Assembly: GCF_037975245.1 (NCBI RefSeq)
Contig: NC_092564.1
Span: 5,072,484 to 5,136,483, forward strand
Source of the DNA: Apostichopus japonicus
Lineage: Eukaryota; Echinodermata; Holothuroidea; Aspidochirotida; Stichopodidae
Direction: 5' to 3'
DNA: 64,000 bases
How positions within the stretch are numbered: the first letter of the stretch is position 1; every line of letters starts with the position of its first letter. The notes beneath the pieces were generated by a model. That model was not told where the DNA came from. It saw only the letters and a program-made list of their open reading frames with translations, and searched no databases. The position numbers and the translations under genes are program-made. This document shows, piece by piece, positions 50,072 through 62,900 of the stretch.

Positions 50072-52594
50072 ACATTAGGTCTATAATCAATTTTGTAAAC
50101 AGAGGACTATAGAGGAGCAAACGAAATGACGATACTTTGACGAAAGAACAGGTTTTGGTTTAGAAATTGCAGAGCCATTTTGGAATGTTAATGTTTCACA
50201 CAGTACTATATCTGCCTATCGAATGGAGAGATGGTATGGTACGGCTTCTGTTTCGAACATTATAGGCTGTAAGAATAACGAAAATAAACCGAGGTTTCAC
50301 TTTGAAGCCACTGCTGCTTCCGCAACATGATGGTCTTTGTATCAACGATAGAGTCAGTTATACGGTATAACATTGAACATTGTGGAAACGTATGATGAAA
50401 CGTTACCATTTAGAGCTTGATAGTTCACGAGGAATATCAGAAGCAACTTATAACTTAAATGATTTTTTTTTTCTTGTAATTGTAAACAATTACTAACTCC
50501 GTGTTGTCATGAACTGCAGGATAAGATTCTTATAACAACGCGATATGCAACACATCTTTCAACAAGTTGTGTTTCAAACGTACCCTTAATTCAAACAGTT
50601 ACACTAATTCACTCCTTTTGTGTGTGGGAGAGAGCCAATGATTTTGACTGTGGTGAGGTGTGAAGATCAATCTGAGATTTATTCCAATTCTGCTCTATCA
50701 GAAGTAAATTGTTTTATTCAATAAGGTCTAAATTTGCAGTAATTCAGCTTTGAGGAAAACGTATTTAATTCCATAGAAAGAGTGATTGTTATGTGCACTC
50801 TCAAAGAATGAATTCTTTTTGCTTGGATTTGATAATGTGCCTTATTATTCATTTGCTTTTGTTGGCGAAATTGTACAGGTTTATTAAAAGGAAGGGTCAC
50901 AGCATGTGTGTGAAGTAATAATAAAAGTATTTATACTTAGGACTTGAATTTGTGTACATCCTTATAAGTCGTTTGCATTCAACAATATAACTTCTAACAA
51001 CATACTTGTCCAATTCCTAGTGAAATGTGCTGGACGTTTGTTTTAGCTTAACTTTTAATTACCTTGGTTTCGTTTTTATTGCATTTACTGTTTTATCCGG
51101 TCCTGTGTTCGTTTCGTTTATTGTCTTTTCTTTATGCCTCTGCTTTCTTGTTAGAGGAATCCTTTTACGTAATAAATAAATGTTTGTGATATATATTTTT
51201 GGAAGCTGCTTTTGTAAAGAGAAAGGTGGGATACCATTTCACTTTGCTACAGTTGCAAATATACGAACTCACACTGAAGTTTCATGCACTCAAGTTTATC
51301 TTAATAATTTACCTTTTTCATTGCGTCATGTCAACATTTTCACCAAACTGACCAAATTTTACTCAGACTGAGATGGAATCTATCAAATCAACAGCTTCAT
51401 GATCAAACCAAGGCAATACATGTAGTAACCTTCAGTATTAAAATGCACGTTATGGAATTTGATCCTATTCCCCAAATTTTCGCCACACAGAATTGACTTC
51501 AAAACGTTCTACTTCAGTTTGATACAGCTTGATACTCTATTCGACCTTTATTGCATCCAACTATCTTTTCTGTGTTTGTCCGTTAGTACCGCGAAGAAGC
51601 AAAGGAGTCTCTACCATCATTATCTCCTATAGATTTACAGGAATGATTCATAATGTAATCATTTGACTGCTTTTAAGAAGCAACCTAGAGGTATATGTGG
51701 ACCAGCCTGACCAGGATTGCCTCAGCGTAGTCACATGTCAGTAGCAGTCAGGATGGGGTGGGGCGGTGGGGACAGTGTGGGCGGTGGGGGAGGGCTCATT
51801 AGATAGCTGTAAGGAAAAAAAACTATTTGGGTCGATGAAGCCTATCACCAAGTGATGTTCCGAAGGGTGACGCAGGATAAGTCAGACGTTTGGTCTTGAT
51901 GCGTTTTAGTCCAAGTAAATCAATGTTTCTGTAGCTGTTCCGGTTTTCACTATAGTCACTTGTAACATAAACCTCTCGGGAATGCTCTTTGAGGGTCAAT
52001 TAATGACGACATCTGTGTTAATGTTAATCCATTTTGTATTTAAATTCTTATACGGTAACTCAAAACCAAAACGCGTTCTGTTAGCGTCATATAATCAATA
52101 CAAAACCGTTGATTGCTATATATTCAGCATCATTCTTCTTTGCCAAATTGGTCATGCCTTGTAAACAAGTCGATTGGGTCCTTAAAAGTGTTATGTGTCC
52201 TTATTGAGGATTGCATCTGAGAAAGGTCTGTGTTACATTTAATAGTCCAGCCGTTGTAAGTGATGAGCCTCAGATATTTTAAGGGTCAAGTTAAACGTGG
52301 TATAGAAATTCAACATGGACGGGTGGCGAACGGTCTACAGATAGCATGTCCAAATTAATTTTGTGCCTAAAGACATCCCATAAAGATCAAAGTGAAAACT
52401 TGATGTGACAGTATTCATAAAAAAAAAACATAATTTGGTGGTTCAATGCGTGTTAAATCATCACACTTGCGCAAAATATCAAACATTAATTTCAAATTTC
52501 GGTGTTAACTGCTGGAAGTTAATAGGTACCTGTAACCAGGGTATTTACTGGTTAGAATTACTTTATTTTCGTCTTATGGTATTTCGTCTGTTTT
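50072..52594. other. 3' flank of copy B, no gene recognised
   Basis: Collinear with 7,450-10,310 but lacking the hAT MITE; the site with a single CTTATAAC is intact near 50,531. No supported exon. Confidence 0.6.
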
Positions 52595-53850
52595 TAGCTC
52601 ATACCAGCATGCTGGTGTGAGCTATTGTTACAGTGCGGCGTCTATCACTCTATCACTCTATCCGTCAACAATTGGTAAAACCGCTCTCACTCGCACAGTG
52701 TTAAATGGAATTTCATGAAACTTGGACACAAGGACCATTGGGTATAGGGCCATCAGAGATGGTCCGAAATTTGGGGTCAAAGGTCACCTGTGGGCCATAA
52801 TGGGCCATTTTGTGGAAATACGCAAAATGCTTCTTCTCCTACAGATTCCATGGTACAATGTTGAGGGTTTGTCACGATAGTACTATGGAAGTTTTACCTT
52901 CAGGGTGTTCATGAATTTGAGATCAAAGATCAACTAGGGGTCTTTTGTGGCCCGGGCAGCGGCCCTATATTTTCAAATTGCTTCCGTTCGTACAGTGTAT
53001 GGCCAGTTATAATGAAACTTGGTCACAACGTTCCTCGGGATGAGAGTTACGAGGGGTGTTCGGAAAATTGAGGTGAAATGTCATTTACGGGGTCATCGGG
53101 GGTCATTCTTTGTAATATTTTCAAATATCTCAATCTCCTCAAGATTTTGATGGATCATATTCAAAGTTGAACTGATGATTGTTGGATTGTGTATGAATAA
53201 GGTGATGCCTAATAATTTTTGGTCAAAAGTTAATTAATTACAATTAACCCCCATTGTTTAAAAAAATCTGAGCCTTCACCTTTTTGCCAAAGCTCCTTTA
53301 ATTTGTCTCCCAGTCTCTGCAGTGTTTGTTTACATTGTGGTTAAGCTCTTGCAGAGGCTGTTAGTGGAATTAAAGCAGGATTAGGAGTTGTCATTAACTG
53401 TTGAACTGTAAGCATGAGAGCCCTATAGCCAATCAGCACTTGCCGATTCTTAGAAGTCTTTGAGCCTGAGGTATGTAGGCAGCCAGCCAAAATTTTGGGA
53501 AGGCGTGCTTGTGAAGTTAAATGTCTGCTTAGGTATAAAGGGGAGAAAGTTTAATAGGGTAAGTCAGTGGTATTGTTTGAAAGAGTGGGTAAAATAGGAT
53601 TTAAAGGGGGAAAATAGGTATTATAGCCAGTGGTGTGGCCAGGATCCTGCTAACGGAGGGGAGGGGGGGGGGGTTATCGCCGTTTTGAGCTAGGGGTATA
53701 AATTTGTTTTTGAACCTAAAATGTTTAGCCTCATGGGCCCAAATTGGTGGAATCTGAAAAATGGCCTGATATTTGGTGGGCCATAAAGTTTTGTGGGCCC
53801 TACATTTTTGAGCTCGAAAAGGTATGAGCTCTGCACCATTGGTGCTCTAG
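52595..53850 (+). mobile_element. Element E, full-length copy (Helentron-like, non-autonomous)
   Basis: About 1.26 kb. The 5' end is a 28-base imperfect palindrome containing AGCTCATACC. Near the 3' end GGTATGAGCT is its inverted partner, followed by the hairpin GCACCATTGGTGC and TCTAGTT. A subterminal inverted repeat plus a 3' hairpin ending CTAG before T is the layout described for Helentrons/HINEs. There is no long target-site duplication and no coding frame. The first 748 bases also occur at 10,311-11,056 and the whole element, inverted, at 13,185-14,402. Confidence 0.75.
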
Positions 53851-54512
53851 TTGTTAATTATTATTGCTTATCTCTCACTTTTAATGCGTTTTTTGTAAGT
53901 TTATTTCATGAACTCTTGTATAGCTTCGTTAATTGACTTCAAATACCTGGCCTAGTTTGTATTGCACCTGTCACGCAGTTTCTCCGGGAGGGTGTGGTGC
54001 GATGCATTGGTTCTAGTTTTTCTTATAAAACAGATAGAAAATAACCGACTGGTATGCATCTTACATTAAAACTACAGAAATAATCACTTGATTTCCTGGA
54101 GAGGGGGAAGAAGGTATTTATTTGCTTTGGGACCCTGAGATATAGAGAGTTGAGAGGGTGTAGGAGAGATAGAGGAAGGCGAGATAGAAGGGCGTCGAGA
54201 GGGATAAAGTTGATAGGAGAGGAGAGGGCTCTTAAAGAGAGATAAGAGGAGGGAGAATGTTTGAGAGAGGGAGATAGACAGACGTGAGAGTGTCCGGATA
54301 GGATGAGCGCTAAATCATTCATATTTCTTTTATGAAAGGAATTTTAAATCCCGTTACATTTGTTTAACTTCCAAATGCGTGAAACGAAAGAACCGTTGTT
54401 AGACACGAAGTTCCATAATATCTTTAATACCATAAACTTGTAAATTAATCCGTCAACGATGGAGCCGCTGTTCGATGCCTTAACAATCTTTGGTTACGAT
54501 GCCGAAGGCTCA
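53851..54512. repeat. Purine-rich GAGA-type tract
   Basis: From about 54,090 to 54,310 the plus strand is largely purines with many GAGAGAG, GATAGA and GGAGAG blocks. The rest of this interval shows nothing recognisable. Confidence 0.6.
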
Positions 54513-54562
54513 TTAACCTTTGCGATCGTGCTGGCGTATGTGTTTGTGTGTATGCGTGTTTG

Positions 54563-54599
54563 TATATATATATATATATATATATATTAATATATATAC

Positions 54600-54636
<37 letters not shown>
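54563..54636. repeat. (TA)n microsatellite with CATATACA interruption
   Basis: Two TA runs separated by TTAATATATATACATATACA. Confidence 0.93.
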
Positions 54637-54638
<2 letters not shown>

Positions 54639-55194
54639 ATCACGCATACTTAAAATTAACAGGACGTCTAACTGCATACAATTGCTGACACCGTTTCTCA
54701 GTGTTACCGGCAACATAACCATATCAATCAAATTTACCATTGCCTCGTGTTGCTGAAGCTTGGTTAGAAGCTTGGTGACTACATTATAAAGTGCAAATAT
54801 ATAGTATATAGTATATATCATGGCGCGTGTGTATATATGTATGGACGCCTTACGCAATTGTACAATTGTGTTATGCAACCAACTGTGGCTGGTCTTGAAC
54901 TCGACCGAGTTGTCGGGGGAAATGACGCATTTCGGATTAGACCAGGATCTTTATGCGAACTGCACTAGACATATGTCCTTCGATGCAACACTGCCATCCA
55001 GAGATAATATGTTATACACCCCGACCTGAATGCTAATTGTTACCCCAAACCTAGTACCGTAACTCGTACAATGAATCTAAAAATAAATTCCGCATGCGAT
55101 TTGAAAATTGAGCACATTTCCTGTGAATATCATGTAGTGGATCCAGACGTATTAACACAATTTAAGTTCAAATTACATGATATTATCAGCAATT

Positions 55195-55476
55195 ATTTTA
55201 TGACGCTTAAGCGACCACAAATATGGGAGAAACCCGCAATGGCTTATGAATTGCATTAGTTACACATCGGGTGGCTTCCAGTTCAACATTTTAACTCAAA
55301 TTTGGAATCTTTTCAAATAGACAGTCATTTCAGATGGGGAAAACCGTAGATTGCTCTTGGATGAAAAAAAAAACCCACCTTATTATGACCCGGCCGGGTA
55401 TCGAACCCGGAACCTCCCGATTGCTAAGCCTTATTGCTTCAAATGCCACCGCCTTTATCCACTCGGCCATAGAACC
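55195..55476 (-). mobile_element. tRNA-derived SINE-like element
   Basis: On the minus strand a tRNA-like head (55,476-55,387) is followed by a body (55,386-55,195) whose distal part recurs at 35,690-35,816. A second copy of the body without the head supports a dispersed SINE rather than a lone tRNA gene. The family is unknown to me. Confidence 0.5.
55387..55476 (-). tRNA. tRNA-like head with A and B boxes (probably not a functional tRNA)
   Basis: The minus strand has an A box TGGCCGAGTGG (55,469-55,459) and a B box GGTTCGATACC (55,407-55,397). The T arm (CCGGG, loop TTCGATA, CCCGG) pairs perfectly, and the D arm and long variable region are of Ser/Leu type. The acceptor strands GGTTCTA and CCGGGTC do not pair, and the anticodon stem has a mismatch. 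It could drive Pol III transcription of a SINE; a working tRNA is unlikely. Confidence 0.5.
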
Positions 55477-55499
55477 GGTAGATAACTTATTTCCAGAGT

Positions 55500-56832
55500 C
55501 GGCCTAATAATAGGGATCGCCAGAAATATTAAGCCAATTCAAATTCACAATACATGTCAAAATTGGATTAATAATAATCAACTACAATGTCATTGATGGG
55601 TGTATGTTGGGTTCCAGCCGCTGTTCTGTCTTCATTGAGTGGCATACTCCTGTTAGAGTTTTACCCGCCCGATTGTTCTCCTTCGGGAAAAGGGCCAAAA
55701 GGATCATCTTGTTTGATATGATATCAATCATGATTTTTATTGTGGCTTGCATGTTAAAGAGCATGAATAAAAGTACACTTGGTGCAAATATTGCGTAACC
55801 TGGGACAATGTTAGACCCCTTCAGGCCTTCCAGGAGCATCGTACGAAATTGTTTACCGCTGAGGAAAGAGATTTGTTTACAAGTGACGAAAACTTCAGGC
55901 TCCCATTTGCAAAATTAAAAGGAATCGTAATGATACGGAAAATTGATAATGCCATGAATTACCAACTTGTCAGCTATCCAGTGATGGGTAGCGTTTAGCT
56001 AGTGAGACCTCTATATGGACTTAGATACCACATTACTGTTGTGTTTTAGTGTGTGAGTCAATGGGGCTTTTAATAGTCGCATGCTATCTTTGGAAGCAAA
56101 GCTTTGTTTAACAGAAAGGGCGCCACATTTTGTCGAAGTACGTTTACAGTGAAAAATTACAAACTGAACGGTCACATGGATATTTCTTTATGAAGCATGG
56201 TCATTGTTAGCTCGTTTGAACTCTGAGCAAAATGTTCATTCATCTTGACTTCATTTATCTTCTTGTTTGAGAAGGCAGTATGTGAATTCAGTGAGTGAGA
56301 TATATGTTACCCAAAAGCAATTTCAAATAAAACTGTTAGTATACGGCCTACCTCATTGCATGTACATTGAAATTAGAGAAACGATAATCAAACAGTAACG
56401 AAATGTTAGTTTTATTGGACAAATGTATATCATGACAAGCAGAATAAATGATGATGGCAGAAGTATAGTGCCACGAATAAGTGAAACATAATGTCCGGCA
56501 TTTACACTCTTAGAATCTTGTTCCAATCGTTGGTAATGAATGAGGAATTGTTACCTTATTACACACAAACCGAGGATCCGCATAATGACGAGAAACTGAA
56601 GTTTACCTTTCTTGGGAGGGTTGAGAAATACTATGACGCAATGAATTTGAACAACTACTTTTATTGCCAGCGGAAGCCTAATTACAACTACTCTAATGTA
56701 GCGCGGAGTACTCTTGTATGGTATGTTGGATACCGTCATTACAATCATATATGTCTAACTATATTTATTATTTGTAACATTATAAACAGAGCGGTTCATA
56801 ATATGTTTAACGCACTTAATAAGGAACTATTG
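55500..56832. other. Unassigned sequence, no gene recognised
   Basis: An open frame starting at 56,491 runs through the hAT insertion at 56,841 and resembles no known family. No other feature is supported. Confidence 0.45.
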
Positions 56833-56840
56833 CGGTTCAT

Positions 56841-57501
56841 CAGGGGCCTGTCATCAGGATTTTGGTATGGAGGGGGTGGGGTTGAGAGTGGCACAGTCAA
56901 ATTAGATGAGGGGTATAAGTGGAGGGGTATAAGGGAAGGGTTGTTTATCGATTTATCGATCGACGGGGCTAATGCAAACTGTTGCTATCATTTTCATCTT
57001 TTTAACTACATTCGTGAACTAAACGTTTCCTTTTGTTGGTACAAAAACTTAACAAATCTTTTTCGAAAAAAAAAACGAAATAGTCAATTGAATCGATAGA
57101 AAGGTCAAATGGGCAACCGGCAACCCTTACATTCATCCTGTTTTCGCGTAGCCTTCATACGCATAGCATGCAGGCCATGTATAGTCAGTGTAGTAGCAAT
57201 CAACGTGACTCAATGCCCGGATACTGGCCTCAGCAGGTTAATTAATAGAGGCGATGAGGAGTCAGGTAAATTCGAACCTTATACCGTTAGGTCGCAGCAC
57301 AAACGTTTTCTCTTCATTTTAGCGCTCTCTCCAAAGACTGCCCCTCCCCCTCCCCCTCCACATCGATCATAGGCCCCACTCCCCAGGTTCTAGTACCTTT
57401 AGATTTTTTTATTTGCTCATTTTGATTTGTCACAGTCGCTCATAGCGTCACCAAAATTTATGTGGGGCACTCCCCCCCCCCGTGGGCTGGCTACGCCACT
57501 A
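56841..57501. mobile_element. Short hAT-type element, 661 bp
   Basis: A perfect 8-bp duplication CGGTTCAT flanks it at 56,833-56,840 and 57,502-57,509. The left end CAGGGGCCTGTC and the reversed right end TAGTGGCGTAGCC match the hAT YAG.GGC pattern but are less alike than in the other elements here. A C-run precedes the right end, as in the other hAT-type elements of the window. Confidence 0.8.
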
Positions 57502-57661
57502 CGGTTCATTCAGCCAAGTGGGAAGTGTACACTAGATGAGGAACTAAATAAAAGAAAAAAACTACCACGGGATTCAGTATAGTCTTCAAAATGATTGAAC
57601 TGTGAAATTCTATCACAACAACAGTGTGACCTCGGGCTTCATACAAATTCTATACAAATTC

Positions 57662-57669
57662 TATAAATA
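57662..57669 (+). promoter_or_regulatory. Candidate TATA box of the ML-domain gene
   Basis: TATAAATA lies about 150 bases before the likely start codon at 57,811, a plausible position for a short 5' untranslated region. It is in AT-rich sequence, so chance is possible. Confidence 0.35.
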
Positions 57670-57810
57670 TACATTTTGTCAGTAGAATTATTATGAAAAT
57701 GACTTCTTTCAGCAAATATTGTACGTGGTATATCATTATTAGATTACCGGTATCCACGTCCAATAGTGATTCAACTTAGATTGCTAGTTCTTACCCAATT
57801 TGTTAACATC

Positions 57811-58872
57811 ATGACCATAACCAAGATGTTCGTTGTATTTGTATTTCTCGTCGCGTTTACGGCAGTAAATAGTTTGCCGGCTCGGCCCGTCATTACTCAT
57901 CTCTACAGAGAACAAGGCTATGGACAATCACCGAATAAGGAAACCAAGCCATGTGATATCCAGATCTCGGGTAAGTGTGTATACCCATTACTGAAATGGA
58001 AATATTAAAACAGAAGACTTGAGACAGAATTTTATTTGTTGTAAAGCGTGAGTGTTATTAATTTTCTGTAACTATTCGGGCTAGCAAAATCGCCAGCCTT
58101 AAAATATGGTAAAACCTGGATTTTATTTTATGTCTAAAGTCATCATTAAAGTGATTGTGTGAAGGTTAATTTAATTAAATCTACTATTTCCGTTATGTAT
58201 TGATCAAAGTATCAGAATGTGATATTAGGTAGGCCTGTGATCATTGACAAACATTCTCAATTTGTGATAATGTACGCCATTATCTAACAAAATACAATTC
58301 ATTCATTTAAAGAATGACTTTATAGGCACAAAATGAATAATTCAATAACTCAATAATTCTGATATGCTGTAGACTACTAAGTAACTATGTTATTAGTCCA
58401 ATTTGTATTTTAATACCACTGTTAAGTTGTTGAACAATGAACGTTTAAGCATTTCAGTGTTATCGATATAGTGGCTGGACAACGTAATCTAGCAATAAGA
58501 CCACTACGTCATTTCCTCACATGTAAAATAAAACTCAACTGGAAAACAATTATTGATTTACTATCATTGCTAATTTCTGGAAATTATCATATTTTAAACC
58601 TTAATACCTAGAGAAACATTACTGAAACTTCTTGTTCTCTTAGATGATAACATACGCTGACTACATTTATGTCACTATCAGCCTTTAAAGTACAACGTTG
58701 GCTTTTTTCTTTGATTTGGGATTTGGGGGACCTATTTCGATATTAAACATATCGGTTCTCTTGTAATTCATTATGAATCTATTGATAATTCTCAGAGTGT
58801 AAACAATTCCCGTTACCTTTCTTCTACTACGAAATGTTGGACTTTCCAGATGTCAAATGGTTTATAATATTA

Positions 58873-58931
<59 letters not shown>

Positions 58932-61900
58932 AAATAAAATGCATGATCGCAGAATCACGTCATGCTAGCTTAAGGTTTGAGGTTATAATCTATTCAAAAT
59001 ATAACAAATATTTATATTATTCCTAGGTCCATGGTCTGATAGTATCAACTGCACTCTTTCACCAAACCCACCTCGATTGGATTCGTTGCTTAAATTGGAA
59101 CTTGACGTGTATATAAGTACGTAAAACATATTAGTACCAAATTAATCGGTACAACGTTCAGGTAACATTTACTAAATGGTAACCAGCGTTACAAATAATT
59201 TGCCTGGGCCAGATCAGTGCAAGGAAATTACTACTTGCCTTATCAATGCTTTTTTTCCTTCATATTTACATGCGATAGCTATTGTTACGAAGGCCTATAG
59301 AGTTGGAGATTAAACATTTACAAAATTCTTACCACTGCTACTTCTAATGATTTAGCCTTTCATAAGTAGTCAGTTGGGACAATTTTCTAATGTTAGCACC
59401 ACTCTCTATTGTCCCTCGTACTGACAGTATGAAACTGTCTTAACCCTCATCTAATAAATACAACACTGCTCAAATCACGGTTTTCGTATTAATTTCAATA
59501 ATATTCTTACAACTTACCTCTTCTATTTTTCCCGACAAGTGACAAGTTCTATCGAAATGTCAGCTATATATCTCAAACTTATTTTCGAATTTTTCTCTAT
59601 CGTATGACTTTCAGTTGGATATTGCATAACATTGTCGTGTGGCCTGTGGGTGTTTGTCCTTTTTGTTAAATTGCCCACCACTTCCTCGATGTAGCTTTTC
59701 GAAAATGATACTTGCACAAAGTGTCAGTACAAATGTTATAATTGTAATTTCACTTGAAAGTATAATCTCTTCAATTTTCAATTTTTTGTAAATCTCTTCG
59801 AAATACACTATGGTTGCCATCAAATGCATAATATATTGTACTTAGATATAGAATCAAACATCTCTCTCCTTCTCCCTTTCTTTTTGTACTATGAACATTC
59901 CAGTGTGTGATTTGTCATAATTAAGCTAAGCCTTAGTATGGTGTTTTTTTAGTTGCAAAATAAGCTAATTGAACAAAGTGGTAGAAATATTAAAAGTCTT
60001 TCGGTTCAGTAGAGCTAATAAACTGCTCGTCAAACTGTATGTTTTGGTTATGTATACATTTATTGATGATGGGAAGAATTGCAGACAACAGTTAGTTTCC
60101 TTGGTTTATTTAAGTATTGGAGAAAGATAAGGATGTCGTAAGCCGCTGATATTATGATGGGAGCAGTATTTCAAAACTAAAATACACTAACACAGTTTAC
60201 GTATTTCAATATGTTTGCAGAAGAAGACTTATTGTCTGCAACATACAAGGCGAATGTTTCCGTTGATGGAATTGGATTCCATACTTTTGAGAAACCATTC
60301 TGTGATTTTCAAACCAGAAGTTATTTTTGCCCTGCTGAAAAAGGAGGTATATCTTTACACGTAAATTTAAGAAAATGTTGAGGTGGTCTTTTTAATAATT
60401 ACATAAATATAATATATATAATTATATAAAATATTCAGTAGCGTTATGGTATATGTAATGTTATATCACAAGCATTTTAATCGAATTTAACCATTGGAAT
60501 TTAAAGGGAAAAAAAAAACTATTCTACCGTGACTGCTTACATATCTCAGCATCCTAGCTCTTTAAAGGGGTGATTGGTAGAGATATTTTTCCAGATAAAA
60601 AAATCGTTACTTATAGAAAAAATTATGATTCAAAATTACATATGAACACAGAATATTACATTTTCTCTTAAAAGCTTCTTAATTCGCCTTTCAACTGTAA
60701 ACGATTTTCTGAATTCAACCCTCTTACTTTGTTATGAATTATGTTTAGTAAAATGGTACTCATACTTCGATTATTCTTTATATTTGTCAGCGAGAAGTCA
60801 CTACGAAAAGGAATTAAACATTGCATTTTGGATGCAGGTAAGGCAAAGTCATTACGTGTGTAATTTTTAGTCGTGTCTACCTCGCTAGTAACATAGAATT
60901 ACAGCAGCAAGTGGTATTAACTGCACAAATAATCTCTTGGCGGTAACACCTAACCCAGGGTAAAAGTATACAAGTAATATTTATACCCAGCCATGACCTG
61001 TCCATTTGTGTTTCTACTGTAAAAGCATTCAAGGGGTGAAACATCATTATTATGCTGATTTCGAACCTGTGACTGGCTTAGACCGTACAGTTAGGTAGTA
61101 GCATTCAGACCCATCAGTATAACGTTGTCCGTTTCTTGTTCCTAATGGCGCATACATTCTGGAAGTGCTATTGCCTTGTTGTGGACCTATAAAAAGTTAC
61201 CTATAAATCTTTATGTTTTTGTTTCCAAAGCGTTGTTCATATGTGTGTATTAATTGAGCAAACAATCTGGAGGTATTGACGCCTTGTTCTTAACCAATTG
61301 TGTAGGCTTAAGAGACTTTCTCGACACGATTATGAATCATAAAATCAAAACCCAATATAGTGCCAATGGACTCTGTTTAAAATTTAAATATGATATTCAT
61401 GATATAATAATTTTGGATCGAAGTACTACTTATCCATCAGTCCCGACCTGCAATGAAAAAGAAAGGCATCCACCCAATACCATACTGAACGCACCAACTC
61501 GAATCGACTGTGCCGACAGCACACTACCAAGTTAAATTGACCACAGTGAAATCAGTTATCGCCCATGCAATTTCAAGGAAGCAATGCAAACACTTGGAAA
61601 TCAATGTGAATGTGACCCTAAACTAGCACCGAACGCTAACAGGAAACTTTCAGTGTGCGTTAATCAGTCATTTAGTGTGACGTACAACTCAGTTTCCCGA
61701 TTACGGCTGTCGACCTCTATCGCGAAAAATTCACGACAGTAATGACGTCACGTCATTTTCAGAAACCGTTGGTCCGATGGTGTGCTGCATTAATGTATCG
61801 GTTGTATTTGTGCGACGTGGCAGGTTTGCTAATATAACAGATAATCAGCCTCATTATGAGATGAAAAAAAAAAAAACTAATTTGAAGTGGAGTGTGTGGA

Positions 61901-62191
61901 GGGAAGAAAATGGCAATTACTTTAACAAATAATCCATGTTGTGCAAGTACGATATTTTTCGTGTACAAAGATTTTAAACCGTCAAAAAAATATTGTTTTC
62001 CTTTTCTTTTCACCTTTTCATGAAGCTATGCTAAAATGTTACTCGACATTGATAATTTACCTGACGGATTCTTAATTTGTCGTTTTCTCTCCTTTCTCCT
62101 AAAGGGTGCGTATTCCATTATCGCGCAACTTCTCAACCAAGATGAGGAGATGTTAATCACTTTGATCACCAAGAACTGTACTATCAACTGA
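57811..62191 (+). CDS. Secreted ML-domain (MD-2/NPC2-type) lipid-binding protein
   Basis: Exons 57,811-57,970, 59,027-59,116, 60,221-60,346, 60,791-60,837 and 62,105-62,191 join in phases 1, 1, 1, 0 to 510 bases, 169 residues, normal for the family. Residues 1-21 (MFVVFVFLVAFTAVNS core) are a signal peptide. The mature part has LSPNPP near residues 64-69, VSVDGIGF at 96-103, PFC at 109-111, YFCPAEKG at 118-125, a GAYSI strand at 142-146 and a final NCTIN. This order is the ML pattern of MD-2, NPC2 and fungal PG/PI transfer proteins, which hold one lipid in a beta-sandwich. Cys are at 48, 62, 111, 120 and 166; 111-120 and 48-166 are likely disulfides, leaving 62 odd. An in-frame ATG at 57,766 would add 15 residues before the signal peptide, so 57,811 is preferred. 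The specific lipid is not predictable. Confidence 0.85.
58862..58928. repeat. (TA)n microsatellite in the ML-gene intron 1
   Basis: TA-rich run with a few interruptions, about 170 bases after the intron midpoint and about 100 bases before exon 2. Confidence 0.93.
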
Positions 62192-62511
62192 TTATTCACG
62201 CCATCATTCGACTATTTGATGTATGATATAATTCTTCTTAAGAAAAAGATCGCCTGGCAGACAGTATTTCGTTATGTTATTTAGCAGTTATACTAATATG
62301 CATAACATAGACTAACTCATTATTTCATTTTGACAAATGTCTGAGTACGGCATTTACTGATTTATCTTTGCAAAGACATAGAGTAATCTCAATCTGACGA
62401 CGAAACAGTGACCCCGAGTACACAAAAGTAGGCCATATAAAATCATTCATTCACAACTAATTAAATGTATCTGCTCTCATGTATGTGTTGTAATGTTAAC
62501 TTCTAGTATAG

Positions 62512-62900
62512 TCATAAACAGAGATCATATTTGTGTTATAATAATAAACCAAGATTGGTATGAGTAAAAGTAGAATTTCCGTTGGTATGGGTACGATTAC
62601 AAATCATAAACAGAGATCAGATTTGTGATATACTGGTAAAACAACATTGGGAGGAGTAAACGTAGAATTGTTTCCTTGGTATGAGCACGATTACACAAAT
62701 CATAAACAGAGATCAGATTTGTGTTATAGTAGTATACTAGTACCACGACGTGACCACGAGTAAAAAGTAGAATTTTCCATTGGTAAGAGGACGATTACAA
62801 ATTATAAACAGAGATCAAACTGTGTTACAGTAGTAAAACAACATTGGTACAAGTAAAGTAGAAATTTCCCTTGGTATGAGTATACGATTTGAATATGTAA
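62512..62900. repeat. Minisatellite, unit of about 95-108 bp, four copies
   Basis: CATAAACAGAGATCA-type starts at 62,512, 62,607, 62,699 and (TATAAACAGAGATCA) 62,807, each followed by a TTTGTG segment, a GTAGAA segment and a TTGGTATGAG segment. It lies just downstream of the ML gene. An AATAAA at 62,543-62,548 in the first unit could serve as its polyadenylation signal. Confidence 0.88.

Larger units (their letters stand above)
41106..53343 (+). repeat. Segmental tandem duplication, copy B
   Basis: Counterpart of 1-11,056. Divergence is uneven. Parts of introns and the stalk/TM exon are nearly identical, while exon 2 and some intron blocks (for example 44,070-44,180 and 45,700-45,790) differ strongly or exist only here. 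Confidence 0.95.

Noticed and set aside
56491-57099. A 202-codon frame
   Set aside because: It crosses a hAT insertion at 56,841, contains no known domain, and its C-terminal third is transposon sequence.
57240-57310. TTCGAACC segments near 57,273 and 61,049 that resemble tRNA B boxes
   Set aside because: No A box at a proper distance and no pairing arms; at most distant tRNA-derived repeat fragments.
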